From NCBI RefSeq assembly GCF_001750685.1, contig NZ_CP017269.1, positions 4,567,416 to 4,631,415 of the forward strand: a DNA stretch of 64,000 bases. Direction: 5' to 3'. This document shows positions 46,619 to 56,945 of the stretch, in pieces. The position numbers and the translations under genes are program-made. Under the pieces are notes generated by a model. That model made no database searches and was not told where the DNA came from. It was given only the letters and a program-made list of their open reading frames with translations. This DNA is from Geosporobacter ferrireducens (GTDB lineage: Bacteria; Bacillota; Clostridia; Peptostreptococcales; Thermotaleaceae). Numbering within the stretch: position 1 is the first letter of the stretch; each line of letters opens with the position of its first letter.

Positions 46619-47770
46619 TCAATAGTTTACGTTATTTCCTTGTAAGTATTGTTTAATAGTATTAGCAATTGCTTTAGAAGCAAGGTAAGGGACCCCATTT
46701 CCGATAGTCTTAAATTTGTTCGTAAGTGTCATATTTTCAGGTAAAACAAAGTCTCGAGGCAATGATTGTATTGCCAAAGCTTCAGCTACAGATATTCGTC
46801 TTGCCTTGTATGGATGTAAATGAACTTCATTGTTTCCGTATGCAGCTGTGGGGGAATACCGCCATCTATGTAACCTTTTAAAAGACTTCCGGGATGAATC
46901 TCCTTCACTAATTGAATGAAACCGTTTCAAAGCCTTGGGTTGAAAGAAATCTTCAGAATTTTGATGGTTATTTACATCATTTTTTTCAAACCAATGATTT
47001 ACAGTTAGAATAACAGGAATATTTTTATTTAATAAAGGCAAGTCAGAATTCTCATAAAAAGGGGTTATATCAGGCCATTCCAGCTGTGCTATATTTTCTT
47101 TTGAAAAAGCAATATCATGCTCCCAAGGGAAATTTTTAATAGTTACAGTTTCTTCAGTAAGTTCCTTTCCTAATTCAAGAAGGAAATTCTTTTTGAAGCC
47201 GATAAAAATTATCCTATCTCTATCTTGAGGAACTCCATATTCAATTGAACTGATTAAACGTTCTGTTGTTACATAACCGTAAGATTGGGCTTTATATTTT
47301 AATTCTTCAAAAAACTCCCGGTGTTTTTTTGTTTTCCACAAACCTTTCACATTTTCAAATACAAAAAAATCAGGCAATGTCCGACATATTAAATCGATAT
47401 ATGTACCGGAAAGTTTACCCTTATCACCATGACGCCCCCTATTTTTTCCGCCTACGGAGAAGTCTGGGCAAGGCGGTCCACCTATGAAGCCGACAAAATT
47501 CGAGTTACTATGTTCTTTTTTAATTAATTCTTTTATAATACCTTTCGATTTTGAATCAAGAATCTCACATATATCTACCTGATGATGTCCATATTTAGGT
47601 TCTTGTATTTTCAATTTTTCCCGTGAATACTTATATGCCTCCAAAAATGGTTTATGATATTCATTCACATATAAAATTTCGTAACCACTTTTTTCAAAAC
47701 CCAAGTCAAGAAAGCCGGCACCAGAGAAAAATGATAGTAATTTTAGTTTGTTTTTTAGTAGATCTTCCAT
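46619..47770 (-). CDS. C5-cytosine DNA methyltransferase (candidate DruM)
   Basis: From the ATG at 47770 (AAAGGTGG upstream) this is a 383-residue C5-cytosine methyltransferase. It has motif I LLSFFSGAGFLDLGF, motif IV GGPPCPDFSVGG with the catalytic cysteine, motif VI FVFENVKGLW, motif VIII YGVPQDRDRIIFIGF, and motifs IX-X near the end (RRISVAEALAIQSLPRDF, TIGNGVPYLASKAIA). All motifs of an active enzyme are present. It would mark host DNA. It is divergent from a helicase operon that matches type II Druantia, where a cytosine methyltransferase (DruM) is the defining partner. The Vsr gene at the other end of that operon fits with 5-methylcytosine being made. The recognition site cannot be read from sequence. 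Confidence 0.9.
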   Translation of the reverse strand: MEDLLKNKLKLLSFFSGAGFLDLGFEKSGYEILYVNEYHKPFLEAYKYSREKLKIQEPKYGHHQVDICEILDSKSKGIIKELIKKEHSNSNFVGFIGGPPCPDFSVGGKNRGRHGDKGKLSGTYIDLICRTLPDFFVFENVKGLWKTKKHREFFEELKYKAQSYGYVTTERLISSIEYGVPQDRDRIIFIGFKKNFLLELGKELTEETVTIKNFPWEHDIAFSKENIAQLEWPDITPFYENSDLPLLNKNIPVILTVNHWFEKNDVNNHQNSEDFFQPKALKRFHSISEGDSSRKSFKRLHRWRYSPTAAYGNNEVHLHPYKARRISVAEALAIQSLPRDFVLPENMTLTNKFKTIGNGVPYLASKAIANTIKQYLQGNNVNY

Positions 47771-47795
47771 TTTGACCACCTTTCTTTCAATAGAA

Positions 47796-47824
47796 ATTAT
47801 ATTAAAATCTGGCTCTATGTGCAA
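47796..47824 (-). promoter_or_regulatory. Promoter of the cytosine methyltransferase gene
   Basis: On the minus strand TTGCAC (47824-47819) and a perfect TATAAT (47801-47796) are 17 bases apart, about 26 bases before the start codon. It looks like a constitutive promoter, unlike the helicase operon promoter on the other side. Confidence 0.75.
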
Positions 47825-48048
47825 TGTAAAATTAAATATTGTATCATAATTATTTTGAGTATGAAAGCAATATTTTTAACTGGCGCGGCTTTCTTATAAT
47901 CCCATAGAATTACAAGAAGGCGGGTATATTGTTTCATTAAAGTTTATTGCTATAGTTAATGACAATTAGAACTGCATTTATGTACATCCCAGACTTAAAA
48001 TATTCTACAATGAACTTGCTGTTGATAGTAGAAAAATAAAACCAAATT

Positions 48049-48099
48049 CGACAAAATAAGCCAAACGGCGACAAAGGATATACGTCTGGAGTGTAGAAA
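48049..48099 (+). promoter_or_regulatory. Paired GACAAA motif before the helicase operon
   Basis: CGACAAAA starts at 48049 and GACAAAGG at 48070, so the two GACAAA cores are 20 bases apart. GTGTAGAAA follows at 48091-48099. The same arrangement stands before the GHKL operon at 41.2 kb, while surrounding bases differ. It may be an activator site, or a -35/-10 pair with long spacing. The rest of 47825-48146 contains no gene. Confidence 0.55.
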
Positions 48100-48146
48100 A
48101 TTTTATAGAAGTATATAAAAACGTTGAAATTTCTGGGGGATGTAGT

Positions 48147-50183
48147 ATGGATTATATTGAGTGGAATGAGTTAATTGCACAACATTTTTTTAATAACTCC
48201 AATGCTGGGCGAGAGGTAGTACTGTATGTTACTGATGAATTAATCAATGAACTTGGAAAAGGACATAGGGCTGATGTAGAAGACTTTATTGAAGCTGTTA
48301 AATCCGGGCCAAGTTGGGCCTATGAAAAAGAACTTTGCTTAAAAGCAAACCATGCATTAGAACGAAGTGTAAGGGACTATTGTAGAGATAAATATCCTCT
48401 ATATTTAGCATATCTTGCTTTTTTTGTCCTGGCAGTCGACACGGAAGGAGATTTTTCAGAAATTGCATATTATCCTAAATTAAACACACGTCTTGGCGAT
48501 TTTGAACGAAAAAATGCTCCATCTAGATTTCACCTTATTGAAAAGCTATGGTATGACTTGCAAGAGTGGAGTATGAAGATCAAAAAAGAAGAATTAGGAC
48601 GGTTTACAATAAAACCACTTGGACGTTGGTGCCATGTGGGGCTTCCGCTTTCACAAACATTGCTGACATCTGAAGAACGGGTAAAATTATCGGTATTTTT
48701 TGCAGAATATGCTTTCGATTCATCATCACCCCCATCAAGTATTATCTTGTCAAATGCCATATGCAAATCAAATATTTTCAAGAATAGAACCAAGAAGCTT
48801 ATCGAAAGCAACAAAAAAGAACATAAACATCTAAGAAATGCTTTACTTGATTTCATTCAGGAAGAGCTTAAGGAATGGAACGGATTATCATGTGATGATG
48901 GAGAAAAGTTCAATAGTGATAGAGAAAGCTGGATCAATAATTTTCTACGGTTATGTATTGAAATAGATAATTTAGCCATGATTATAAAGTTCACTGCAAG
49001 ATTTAAAGCAAAGTATGAATTTCCTGAAGAAGAATTGCAATTTGTTAGCAAGAGAAATGGTGTTATGTGGACATGTAAAGAATCATCACGGTCATGGAGC
49101 AGGCCAATTATGGGGAGTTTTGGGAAAAAGTCTGATGATGCAAGTATTCTTGATTGGAAAGGTGGAGAAGAGTTTATTGATATGGAATTTAGATGGAAAT
49201 TGAAGTTAAAACCATCATTAGTACGTGTATTCGAGTCGGGAGCGTTGGAAAGGATCAATGGATGGATTGAAGCGAACAAGGTAGAGCCGAATAAAGAATA
49301 TTTAATCCTTTATCATGAGACTTGTGATTCTAGAATTCTTGCATGGGCTAAAAAATCCTGTGCAGATTATAAAGTATTATCGGTTTCGGGGTTGCCAAAT
49401 GGATGGATTATTTTAAAAGCAAGGGAAATACTCAAATCCCATCCTGATTTTGAAGAATTAAAGTTTTCGTCAGGTTGTACGCTAGGCCTAAAGGATGGAA
49501 TTAAATCAGGGCGTGGGAACCGCTATTTCAGGTTTGCAGCTCCTAAAATATGCATTGATGGTGCCGTAGGTAATGAAATAATTAGAATCAATGGAACCAT
49601 AATTGAAAGAAATGAAGAGAACTTGTACCTTATTACGAACACTTTTGAAGCAGATAATACTTTTAAGATTGAACTAATTGCAGAAAACATGTGTATTGCG
49701 ACACGTACAATAATACTGGAAGAACCCCGTATCCATCATCAATTCATGGCACCATATAGAGACAAGTTTGGTATCATTAATAATAAATATATGACGGATA
49801 ATGAATTTTCAATTTCTGGCGTGAATATCAGGAACATTTCACCCAAAATCGAGAAACTATTTGTGGGACAATTACCAACATATCTTTCCCACACAATCAT
49901 CTTCTTGGGAAGGCATGCCGGGCAGATTGCCGAATGGCCCAAAGATAGGCTGCCAAATGATTGGGAGGCTGTTTGGGCGGTTTATAAGGTAGGCCGTGAC
50001 AAATGGAAAGCATTTTTTGTTGGCAAGGATATTGAACAATGCAGTATAAGTGAACAAAACAGGACAAATCCAAAATGGAAAAAGTGGAAGAAAGTTTTTA
50101 TTAACATGTATGTTGAGCCTTCAAATATAAAGAGAATTAGACAACTCTGGATGGAATATAAAAGGGGGGCGAAATCAGTTTGA
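48147..50183 (+). CDS. Unknown defence protein, candidate DruF
   Basis: A 678-residue soluble protein with no motif I can name. The first 130 residues (YLAYLAFFVLAVDTEGDFSEIAYYPKL) look helical and conserved. The C-terminal half is rich in beta strands and contains repeated aromatic and glycine positions. It is the first gene of a tightly packed operon, each stop overlapping the next start by four bases or nearly so. Its position next to the methyltransferase and two genes before a giant DUF1998 helicase corresponds to DruF of type II Druantia. That identity rests on gene order only and has not been tested by alignment. GGGGGATG precedes the ATG. Confidence 0.55.
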   Translation: MDYIEWNELIAQHFFNNSNAGREVVLYVTDELINELGKGHRADVEDFIEAVKSGPSWAYEKELCLKANHALERSVRDYCRDKYPLYLAYLAFFVLAVDTEGDFSEIAYYPKLNTRLGDFERKNAPSRFHLIEKLWYDLQEWSMKIKKEELGRFTIKPLGRWCHVGLPLSQTLLTSEERVKLSVFFAEYAFDSSSPPSSIILSNAICKSNIFKNRTKKLIESNKKEHKHLRNALLDFIQEELKEWNGLSCDDGEKFNSDRESWINNFLRLCIEIDNLAMIIKFTARFKAKYEFPEEELQFVSKRNGVMWTCKESSRSWSRPIMGSFGKKSDDASILDWKGGEEFIDMEFRWKLKLKPSLVRVFESGALERINGWIEANKVEPNKEYLILYHETCDSRILAWAKKSCADYKVLSVSGLPNGWIILKAREILKSHPDFEELKFSSGCTLGLKDGIKSGRGNRYFRFAAPKICIDGAVGNEIIRINGTIIERNEENLYLITNTFEADNTFKIELIAENMCIATRTIILEEPRIHHQFMAPYRDKFGIINNKYMTDNEFSISGVNIRNISPKIEKLFVGQLPTYLSHTIIFLGRHAGQIAEWPKDRLPNDWEAVWAVYKVGRDKWKAFFVGKDIEQCSISEQNRTNPKWKKWKKVFINMYVEPSNIKRIRQLWMEYKRGAKSV

Positions 50184-51181
50184 GATCCTTACTGTTAGAA
50201 ATCATGTCAACAAGAGGTGAAATGACGATTGAAGACTACAAGGGTATATTTTACAGCTTATATCCTGAATTCTATGAAGACGAAGGGAAGATAAAAACTG
50301 CATATCTTCAAATGCTGTATTATCTAGATAGCTTGGGACATTGTGAATTTGATTTTGAAAATAGAAAAGTCTTCATATGTAAACCAATGATAGTATTACT
50401 TCCAGGGAGAGGCTGCATGAGGGCAGTGCTTGCTGGAGGGCGTGATAAAATTTTAATAGACAAGATTCAAAGACTAAAAGATGAGTTTAAGGATGAGTTA
50501 ACGGTTAGCATATTGAAACAAGAAAGGGGTGAAATGGAATTACCAGATGTAATTATTTTTGAAACTCTTTATGGAAGTATATTGAATAAACTGGCTGATC
50601 GGTTGGCAATCGGAATGAATACAGAAACACCCACAGCTTGGATAATAGCGTATGAATCTGGAAATATGGAAGAATTTCAGTTGAAGTTCGACTATTTGCC
50701 ATCTTTCAATGTTAATTGGCCAAGAAGGACATTTGATCCAGAAAATTTATTCTTTAGGAAAAATACTAATAACTTTGAAGTACCATATCTTGATGAGTAT
50801 ACAAATCCTATATCCCATCAAAAAAAATATATGCTTGCCACAGAGGATGGGATAACACAGGTTGATAGGGACTGGGGAAGATACTACATCTTAAATAGAA
50901 TGGAGAAAAGCATATTACTATATGATGAAATAAACCAAATACTTGGTGTGCCAACATATATTTCATTGCCCAAATTATTGGCTAGAGCTGCAACGCTGTG
51001 TTCAGGTATGGCTCCGGAAAAAATAAAGCTTAATCAGCAAATCGGTGAATTGCCTGATAAATTACAGATGGATATATACATTGGAGTTGATTTAACTATT
51101 GTAAAAATTATCGCAAATAAAGTGGGGCAAAAATTGATACAAACCAGGCTACATTGTGGAGGAAAGGGTGAAATGGCATGA
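50180..51181 (+). CDS. Unknown defence protein, candidate DruG
   Basis: A 333-residue protein starting at TTG (50180) inside a TTGA overlap with the previous stop; GGGGGG lies ten bases upstream. The N-terminal 60 residues look like a winged-helix (MTIEDYKGIFYSLYPEFYEDE, TAYLQMLYYLDSLG). The middle contains LPDVIIFETLYGSILNKLA and the C-terminus LPKLLARAATLCSGMAP. No catalytic signature is apparent. It overlaps the helicase gene by four bases, so the two proteins are probably made in fixed ratio and act together. By position it corresponds to DruG of type II Druantia; this is an inference. Confidence 0.5.
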   Translation: MRSLLLEIMSTRGEMTIEDYKGIFYSLYPEFYEDEGKIKTAYLQMLYYLDSLGHCEFDFENRKVFICKPMIVLLPGRGCMRAVLAGGRDKILIDKIQRLKDEFKDELTVSILKQERGEMELPDVIIFETLYGSILNKLADRLAIGMNTETPTAWIIAYESGNMEEFQLKFDYLPSFNVNWPRRTFDPENLFFRKNTNNFEVPYLDEYTNPISHQKKYMLATEDGITQVDRDWGRYYILNRMEKSILLYDEINQILGVPTYISLPKLLARAATLCSGMAPEKIKLNQQIGELPDKLQMDIYIGVDLTIVKIIANKVGQKLIQTRLHCGGKGEMA

Positions 51182-54100
51182 ATGATCCTATTAAGACTTT
51201 TGATAGTATAAGGGATAATGTGATTCTTTATGTGAAAACTGCATTCGGTACGCGTTTCCCAAGCATTGAGGAAGAAAGGGAAAAACTATTAAGTGAAGGA
51301 CACGGAGAATTATCAAATAAGGAAAAGGCTTTATATCAAGATCCTTGGATTGAACCGTTACCAAGATATAAAAGTAGTGGAAAGACCATAGATGATTTGA
51401 CAGCTGATGAATTACCGGGACTTGACGGAAAGGAAAGAGTTCTTTTCAAGGAATTGGTGAAATGCGGATTATTTGGTGAACATCCTCTTTATAAACATCA
51501 AGCAGACATGCTCAAATGTGCTTTGGAGGGAAAAAACTGTGTAATTACATCGGGTACTGGATCTGGTAAGACAGAATCCTTCCTATTGCCCTTATTTGCC
51601 CAAATTATTAAAGAATTGGATGCATGGCCGGAATCTGGCTCTCCTAACCCCCATCTTAACGATTGGTGGAAAAGCAAGGATTGGATGAATCTCTGTAAAC
51701 CACCTAGTAAAAATCTGAAAAGGTCTTATCGTATTCCGCAAAGGGAACATGAAGAAAGGGTATCAGCAGTGAGGGCATTAATACTATATCCCATGAATGC
51801 TCTGGTAGAGGACCAAATGACCAGGCTAAGGAAGGCCCTGGACTCTGAAAATGCAAGGCTTTGGATGAGTAATAACTTAAATGGTAATAGGATTTACCTC
51901 GGACGGTATAACAGTGCGACACCTGTACCTGGTCATGAACTGAGACCTAATGGAAATCCGAATACTGAAAAAATTAATGAACTCATTAAAAAGATAAATG
52001 AAATGGATGAAACTGCAGAAAGAGCCAGGAAATATGCCGACGACCAAAGTAAGGACGATCCTGAAAAATCCGAAATAATACACTTCTTTCCTAAAATGGA
52101 TGGAGCAGAAATGAGATGCAGGTGGGATATGCAGGATTCACCACCGGATATATTGATAACCAACTTCTCGATGCTCAGCATAATGATGATGAGGGATGCG
52201 GATGAAAATATTTTTGAAAGAACAAGGGCGTGGCTTACATGTGAGGATTTACCGGAAAGGGAGAGGGAAAATGCGAAGAAAGACCGTGTATTCCACCTGA
52301 TTGTGGACGAACTGCATCTATACAGAGGAACTGCAGGAGCTGAAGTTGCAAGCTTATTGAGATTATTGCTGCTTCGGCTTGGCCTTCATCCAAACCATCC
52401 CCAGCTCAGAATATTGGCTTCCAGTGCTTCATTGCAATCTGACAATGAAGATAGCCATAAATTTTTACAAGATTTCTTTGGATGTACTGGTTTTAATATC
52501 ATTGAAGGTCATCCAGCCCCCGTTAATGAGATTGTTAGTGATGGCTATCTTCCTTCCAAACCTTTTAAAATGGTGGCGGAGCATTCAGAAAGTATAAATG
52601 AGGATGTGATGGTTGAATTCTTAAAGCAGTTAGGGTCTCCATATACTGGAGGAAATATATATGAGGAATTGATACAAACATTGGAATCCGATGAAATGTG
52701 CCTTGGTAAACGTATGGTACAAGCATGTGAAGTTGAGAATGTGTCCAAGGCAGTATCCATATACGATTTTGGTAAAGGAATTTTTGGAGATATCAATGCA
52801 AAAGATTTGCATAAAGCGGTTCAAGGACTGATGATAATCCGTGGTATATTTGAGGAAAAATCCATTAAAAATCAGTTGCCATCATTCCGGTTTCATTACT
52901 TTTTCAGAAATATAGAGGGACTGTGGGCTTCCACAAAGACCATGAAAGGAACAGGTGATGGACGTACTGTTGGAAAATTGTATCCATTTTCCCGAATCAT
53001 ATGTGAAGAAGATTGTCGTGTACTGGAATTACTATATTGCGAGCATTGTGGTACAGTATTATATGGAGGAAGCAGGCTCCAACTTGATCATGGAGAAATC
53101 GAAATGCTTACAACAGATCCGGAAATTGAAGGAATACCAGACAAAAGTCCGGCCCGGTTTGTTGAACGAAGAACATATAAAGATTACGCTGTGTTTTGGC
53201 CTGTTACTGAAAAACAAGAATTAAATAGCGAATCAGTAAGTTGGAAACAACCTAAGATTGGTATGTCCAGTAATAAAGGAAAACGGCATAGCTCTGAAGC
53301 GTTATGGGCTGAAGCAAGTCTTAACAATAGGACTGGACGTGTTAAGTATGGTAAAATTATTGGAAATGAAGAAAATAAAGAACAATGGGTAAACGGATAT
53401 GTTTTTTGTATCGAGGAAAAGGGCACAGAAGAATTTCATAGTGCGTTACCTTGTTTATGTCCGTCATGTGGCGCTAATCATACAAAAAGAAAAAGGAAGT
53501 CACCCATAAGGGGGTTCCGAACTGGTTTTTCTAGGCTTAGCCAAATTTTTACTAAAGAATTGTTTTATCAACTATCTGAGTCTTCTCAAAGAAAGCTGGT
53601 GGTGTTTTCTGATAGCCGGGAAGATGCTGCCCAGATTTCCAATGGCGTTGAAAGATCCCATTATTCTGATCTAGTAAGGGAAGTAGTGGTAGACGAGCTT
53701 CAAATACAAGCATTTGGACAACCTCAGTTATTAGAAGATATAATCGATAATCGTGTTTCATATAGGGAATTAGCACTAGAATACCTAAAAAGAAATCCCG
53801 AAATGGATACAGAATTACGAGAACTTATAGAAGATGTAAATACAAATATTCTCCCGGAAACTAGTCCAAGACATCGAAAACTATTAGAGGATGCTGCCCA
53901 AGCAGCTAAAGAAGAAATAATAAAAATAGAAAAAATAGGCAAAAAACGAATAATACCAGTTTCGTTGATACTTCCTCCTGCCAATGATATTTCGTCATGT
54001 GGAATACTTATTAAAAGATTATTGGAACTAGGAGTAAATCCTTCAGGAAATGAGCTAAAACTGCAGTGGTTTAAATGGGATAATCAGTGGCATCATTGGA

Positions 54101-56943
54101 CAGAATTATTTGATCTACAAAATTTTAATTGGAAGCCAAATCTACCCCAGACAGCTCAAGGTGGAAAAGATAGAATTCATGACAAATTATTAATAGCAAT
54201 AGGAGAACTATTTTTCGGTAGGTTATACTTTGGATTGGAATCTTCGGGACTGGGATGGCCAAAGATATCTTTGGAAGATTCCATGTTGTCAAAGTATGCA
54301 TCAGATGCTGGTGTACCGGAAGATGTATTTGAACAAATATGCGACTCTTTTGTTAGAATATTGGGAGACAAATATCGATGTATTCCTTACAACCCAGACT
54401 ATGACGATCCCATGGACTATCCAGATTATGAGTCTTTAAGTGCAACATTTAAAAAATACTTGTGCAAAATTGCTGAAAAATACTCATTGGATGAAGAAAA
54501 GCTTGGAAATCTAGTTTTTGATGCGTTGCGTTCAGGTGGACATACAAATGCAAAAGTAAATATAAGATTACTTAATGTTAAAGTATCAACATATAATGAT
54601 CCAGTTTGGATATGCCCTGCTTGTAGAAGGCAACATCTTCATTTGTCTGCAGGCATCTGTACAAATTGTAATGCAGTGCTTGATCCAGATCCAGAAACTA
54701 TCTGTGGAGAGGTTTGGAAAGAAAGCTATATTGCTAAGCCAGTTCTTGACAAACGTACACCAATCCGTTTACATTGTGAAGAGCTTACAGCCCAATCTGA
54801 TGATCAAGCGGAAAGACAGCGACATTTTAGGGGAATGATCATCGATCTAGACAGTCAACAAAGACAATATGATCCTCTAGTCGATGAAATTGACGTCTTA
54901 AATGTTACAACTACAATGGAAGTAGGTGTTGACATCGGTGGGCTTCAAGCTACAATGCTTGCCAATATGCCTCCAATGAGATTTAACTACCAACAGCGTG
55001 TTGGACGTGCAGGAAGAAGGAATCAGGCATTTGCATATGTATTGACATTATGCAGGGGGCGCAGCCACGACGAATACTATTTTGCCAATCCAGGGAAAAT
55101 AACTGGGGATCCACCACCAGTCCCGTTTATTACTATGGATCAGGAAAGAATTACAAAACGACTTATAGCCAAGGAGTGTCTACGTAGAGCCTTCAAGGCT
55201 GCTGGAATAAGATGGTGGCATAGTCCAACCCCGCCAGACAGTCATGGAGAATTTGGATTAGTGGTCAGTGATGGAGATAAGCCTGGATGGAAGGAAAACA
55301 AAGATAAGGTTATTTCTTGGCTGAATACACATAAGGATGAAGAAAAGGAGATAATATCTGCTGTTACTAATAAAGATGACCAGCAACTGTTAGAATGGGC
55401 TTCTCATGAACTTCCATTACAAATAGATAAAGCAGTTATAAATCCAGAACTTACAGGAGAAGGTTTAGCCGAAAGGCTTGCTGAGGCTGCCATTTTGCCA
55501 ATGTATGGAATGCCATCCAGAACAAGGTTGCTATACCATCATGTCAGTAGGAATGCTGTTAAGACTATTGACCGGGACCTGGAATTAGCGATAACCGAAT
55601 TTGCTCCTGGTGCACAAAAGACAAAAGACAAAGCAATTCACACGGCCATAGGGTTCACTACACCTCTACTGAACAGGGGAAATAGCTGGGAGCCAGCACC
55701 GGGTAATCCTCTTTCAAAGAAATGGATGCAGCGTTGCAGAATATGTAACAATGTTAAAACCAGTGATGAAAAGTCGGATGATAATTTCTGTTCCTATTGT
55801 GGTTATCCTGAAGATGGAAAAGGGTTTGTCCAGTTCCAGATCGCCATACCTCAAGCGTTTAGGACCGATTTGTCCCATGGAGAGGACGCAAAAGAAGATA
55901 CGGATGTTTTTGTTGGAGTACCATCCCTTCTTGCTGAAACAAATCAAATGCATCCAAAGCCTAAGAATGGAATTAATAGCAGTATTTCATTATCGCCTGA
56001 AGGCCATGCCTGGCGCATCAATGATAATGCAGGAAGACTGTTCCAGGGTGCTATTATGGAAACGGATAAACCAAGACTAAAGAACCAGTGGATATCTGCA
56101 GAGCGTGGTAGAGTTGCAAATGAAGATATAGCTTTGGCGGCAGGAAAAACAACAGAAATTTTGAGAATCTGTCCAACCACAGTACCATTAGGATTGAATA
56201 TTGACCCGAGAAAACAAGGAAGCGCAGCAAAAGGGGCGGTTTATTCTGCAGCATTTTTACTAAGAAGCGTATTGGCTGTTGAGTTGGATATTGATCCGGA
56301 TGAAATAGAAATTGCAAACTATTCAGTAAAAAGTGATTTGGACGAGTCAAGTGTTGCAGATATTGTTATGTGTGACAGACTTTTAAACGGTTCAGGGTTT
56401 GTCAGATATTTTTATAATAATTATGAGAAGATTTTGCGTGAAATCTGTAATGCGAGACCGGATAAGGATAGTTTCGCAGGTTCCATTCTAACGCCTCAAC
56501 ATCGAAATGAATGTGATTCTGCCTGCTACCATTGCCTTAAGGTTTATCGAAATATGCCTTACCATGGATTACTGGATTGGCGGTTGGCATTAGCGTATTT
56601 ACGCATCTTGTTGGATTCGAATTATTTGGTTGGATTAGATGGAAACTTTGAACAGCCTGAATTGGAGAATTGGCTTGAGACAGCTACGAAACTGAGGGAT
56701 AATTTCATTTCATATTTTATTAACTATTCTCCGAGTACATGGGCAGGTTTGCCAGGATTTAAGGCTGGAAACCAGTGCTTTATTATTGTACATCCGCTTT
56801 GGGATACAAAAAAACCACAAGGCATTCTAGCAAGAGCTGTGGCAGAGGCTGAGCTGGTGGCAGGTACCGAACCAAGATATATGGATACTTTTAACCTGCT
56901 TAGAAGACCGGGATGGTGCCATATCTCCCAAACGAGGTGGTAG
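51178..56943 (+). CDS. druE: Giant DUF1998 superfamily 2 helicase (DruE-like)
   Basis: A 1,921-residue DEAD/DEAH-type helicase. The Q-like KHQADM precedes Walker A GTGSGKTES near residue 126. The Walker B box is VDELHLYRG near 376. After a very long insert with cysteine pairs (CEHCG near 621, CPSCG near 760, CPACRR...CTNC near 1145), motif VI QRVGRAGRR is near 1272. A second cysteine cluster (CRICNN...CSYCG) is near 1520. The C-terminus has the MZB/DUF1998 signature CDSACYHCLKVYRNMPYHGLLDWRLA near 1780. Size and architecture match DruE, the shared core of all Druantia systems; DrmA/DrmB of DISARM divide these parts between two proteins. It probably translocates along and processes invading DNA. 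It overlaps the preceding gene by four bases. Confidence 0.8.
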   Translation: MNDPIKTFDSIRDNVILYVKTAFGTRFPSIEEEREKLLSEGHGELSNKEKALYQDPWIEPLPRYKSSGKTIDDLTADELPGLDGKERVLFKELVKCGLFGEHPLYKHQADMLKCALEGKNCVITSGTGSGKTESFLLPLFAQIIKELDAWPESGSPNPHLNDWWKSKDWMNLCKPPSKNLKRSYRIPQREHEERVSAVRALILYPMNALVEDQMTRLRKALDSENARLWMSNNLNGNRIYLGRYNSATPVPGHELRPNGNPNTEKINELIKKINEMDETAERARKYADDQSKDDPEKSEIIHFFPKMDGAEMRCRWDMQDSPPDILITNFSMLSIMMMRDADENIFERTRAWLTCEDLPERERENAKKDRVFHLIVDELHLYRGTAGAEVASLLRLLLLRLGLHPNHPQLRILASSASLQSDNEDSHKFLQDFFGCTGFNIIEGHPAPVNEIVSDGYLPSKPFKMVAEHSESINEDVMVEFLKQLGSPYTGGNIYEELIQTLESDEMCLGKRMVQACEVENVSKAVSIYDFGKGIFGDINAKDLHKAVQGLMIIRGIFEEKSIKNQLPSFRFHYFFRNIEGLWASTKTMKGTGDGRTVGKLYPFSRIICEEDCRVLELLYCEHCGTVLYGGSRLQLDHGEIEMLTTDPEIEGIPDKSPARFVERRTYKDYAVFWPVTEKQELNSESVSWKQPKIGMSSNKGKRHSSEALWAEASLNNRTGRVKYGKIIGNEENKEQWVNGYVFCIEEKGTEEFHSALPCLCPSCGANHTKRKRKSPIRGFRTGFSRLSQIFTKELFYQLSESSQRKLVVFSDSREDAAQISNGVERSHYSDLVREVVVDELQIQAFGQPQLLEDIIDNRVSYRELALEYLKRNPEMDTELRELIEDVNTNILPETSPRHRKLLEDAAQAAKEEIIKIEKIGKKRIIPVSLILPPANDISSCGILIKRLLELGVNPSGNELKLQWFKWDNQWHHWTELFDLQNFNWKPNLPQTAQGGKDRIHDKLLIAIGELFFGRLYFGLESSGLGWPKISLEDSMLSKYASDAGVPEDVFEQICDSFVRILGDKYRCIPYNPDYDDPMDYPDYESLSATFKKYLCKIAEKYSLDEEKLGNLVFDALRSGGHTNAKVNIRLLNVKVSTYNDPVWICPACRRQHLHLSAGICTNCNAVLDPDPETICGEVWKESYIAKPVLDKRTPIRLHCEELTAQSDDQAERQRHFRGMIIDLDSQQRQYDPLVDEIDVLNVTTTMEVGVDIGGLQATMLANMPPMRFNYQQRVGRAGRRNQAFAYVLTLCRGRSHDEYYFANPGKITGDPPPVPFITMDQERITKRLIAKECLRRAFKAAGIRWWHSPTPPDSHGEFGLVVSDGDKPGWKENKDKVISWLNTHKDEEKEIISAVTNKDDQQLLEWASHELPLQIDKAVINPELTGEGLAERLAEAAILPMYGMPSRTRLLYHHVSRNAVKTIDRDLELAITEFAPGAQKTKDKAIHTAIGFTTPLLNRGNSWEPAPGNPLSKKWMQRCRICNNVKTSDEKSDDNFCSYCGYPEDGKGFVQFQIAIPQAFRTDLSHGEDAKEDTDVFVGVPSLLAETNQMHPKPKNGINSSISLSPEGHAWRINDNAGRLFQGAIMETDKPRLKNQWISAERGRVANEDIALAAGKTTEILRICPTTVPLGLNIDPRKQGSAAKGAVYSAAFLLRSVLAVELDIDPDEIEIANYSVKSDLDESSVADIVMCDRLLNGSGFVRYFYNNYEKILREICNARPDKDSFAGSILTPQHRNECDSACYHCLKVYRNMPYHGLLDWRLALAYLRILLDSNYLVGLDGNFEQPELENWLETATKLRDNFISYFINYSPSTWAGLPGFKAGNQCFIIVHPLWDTKKPQGILARAVAEAELVAGTEPRYMDTFNLLRRPGWCHISQTRW

Positions 56944-56945
56944 CC

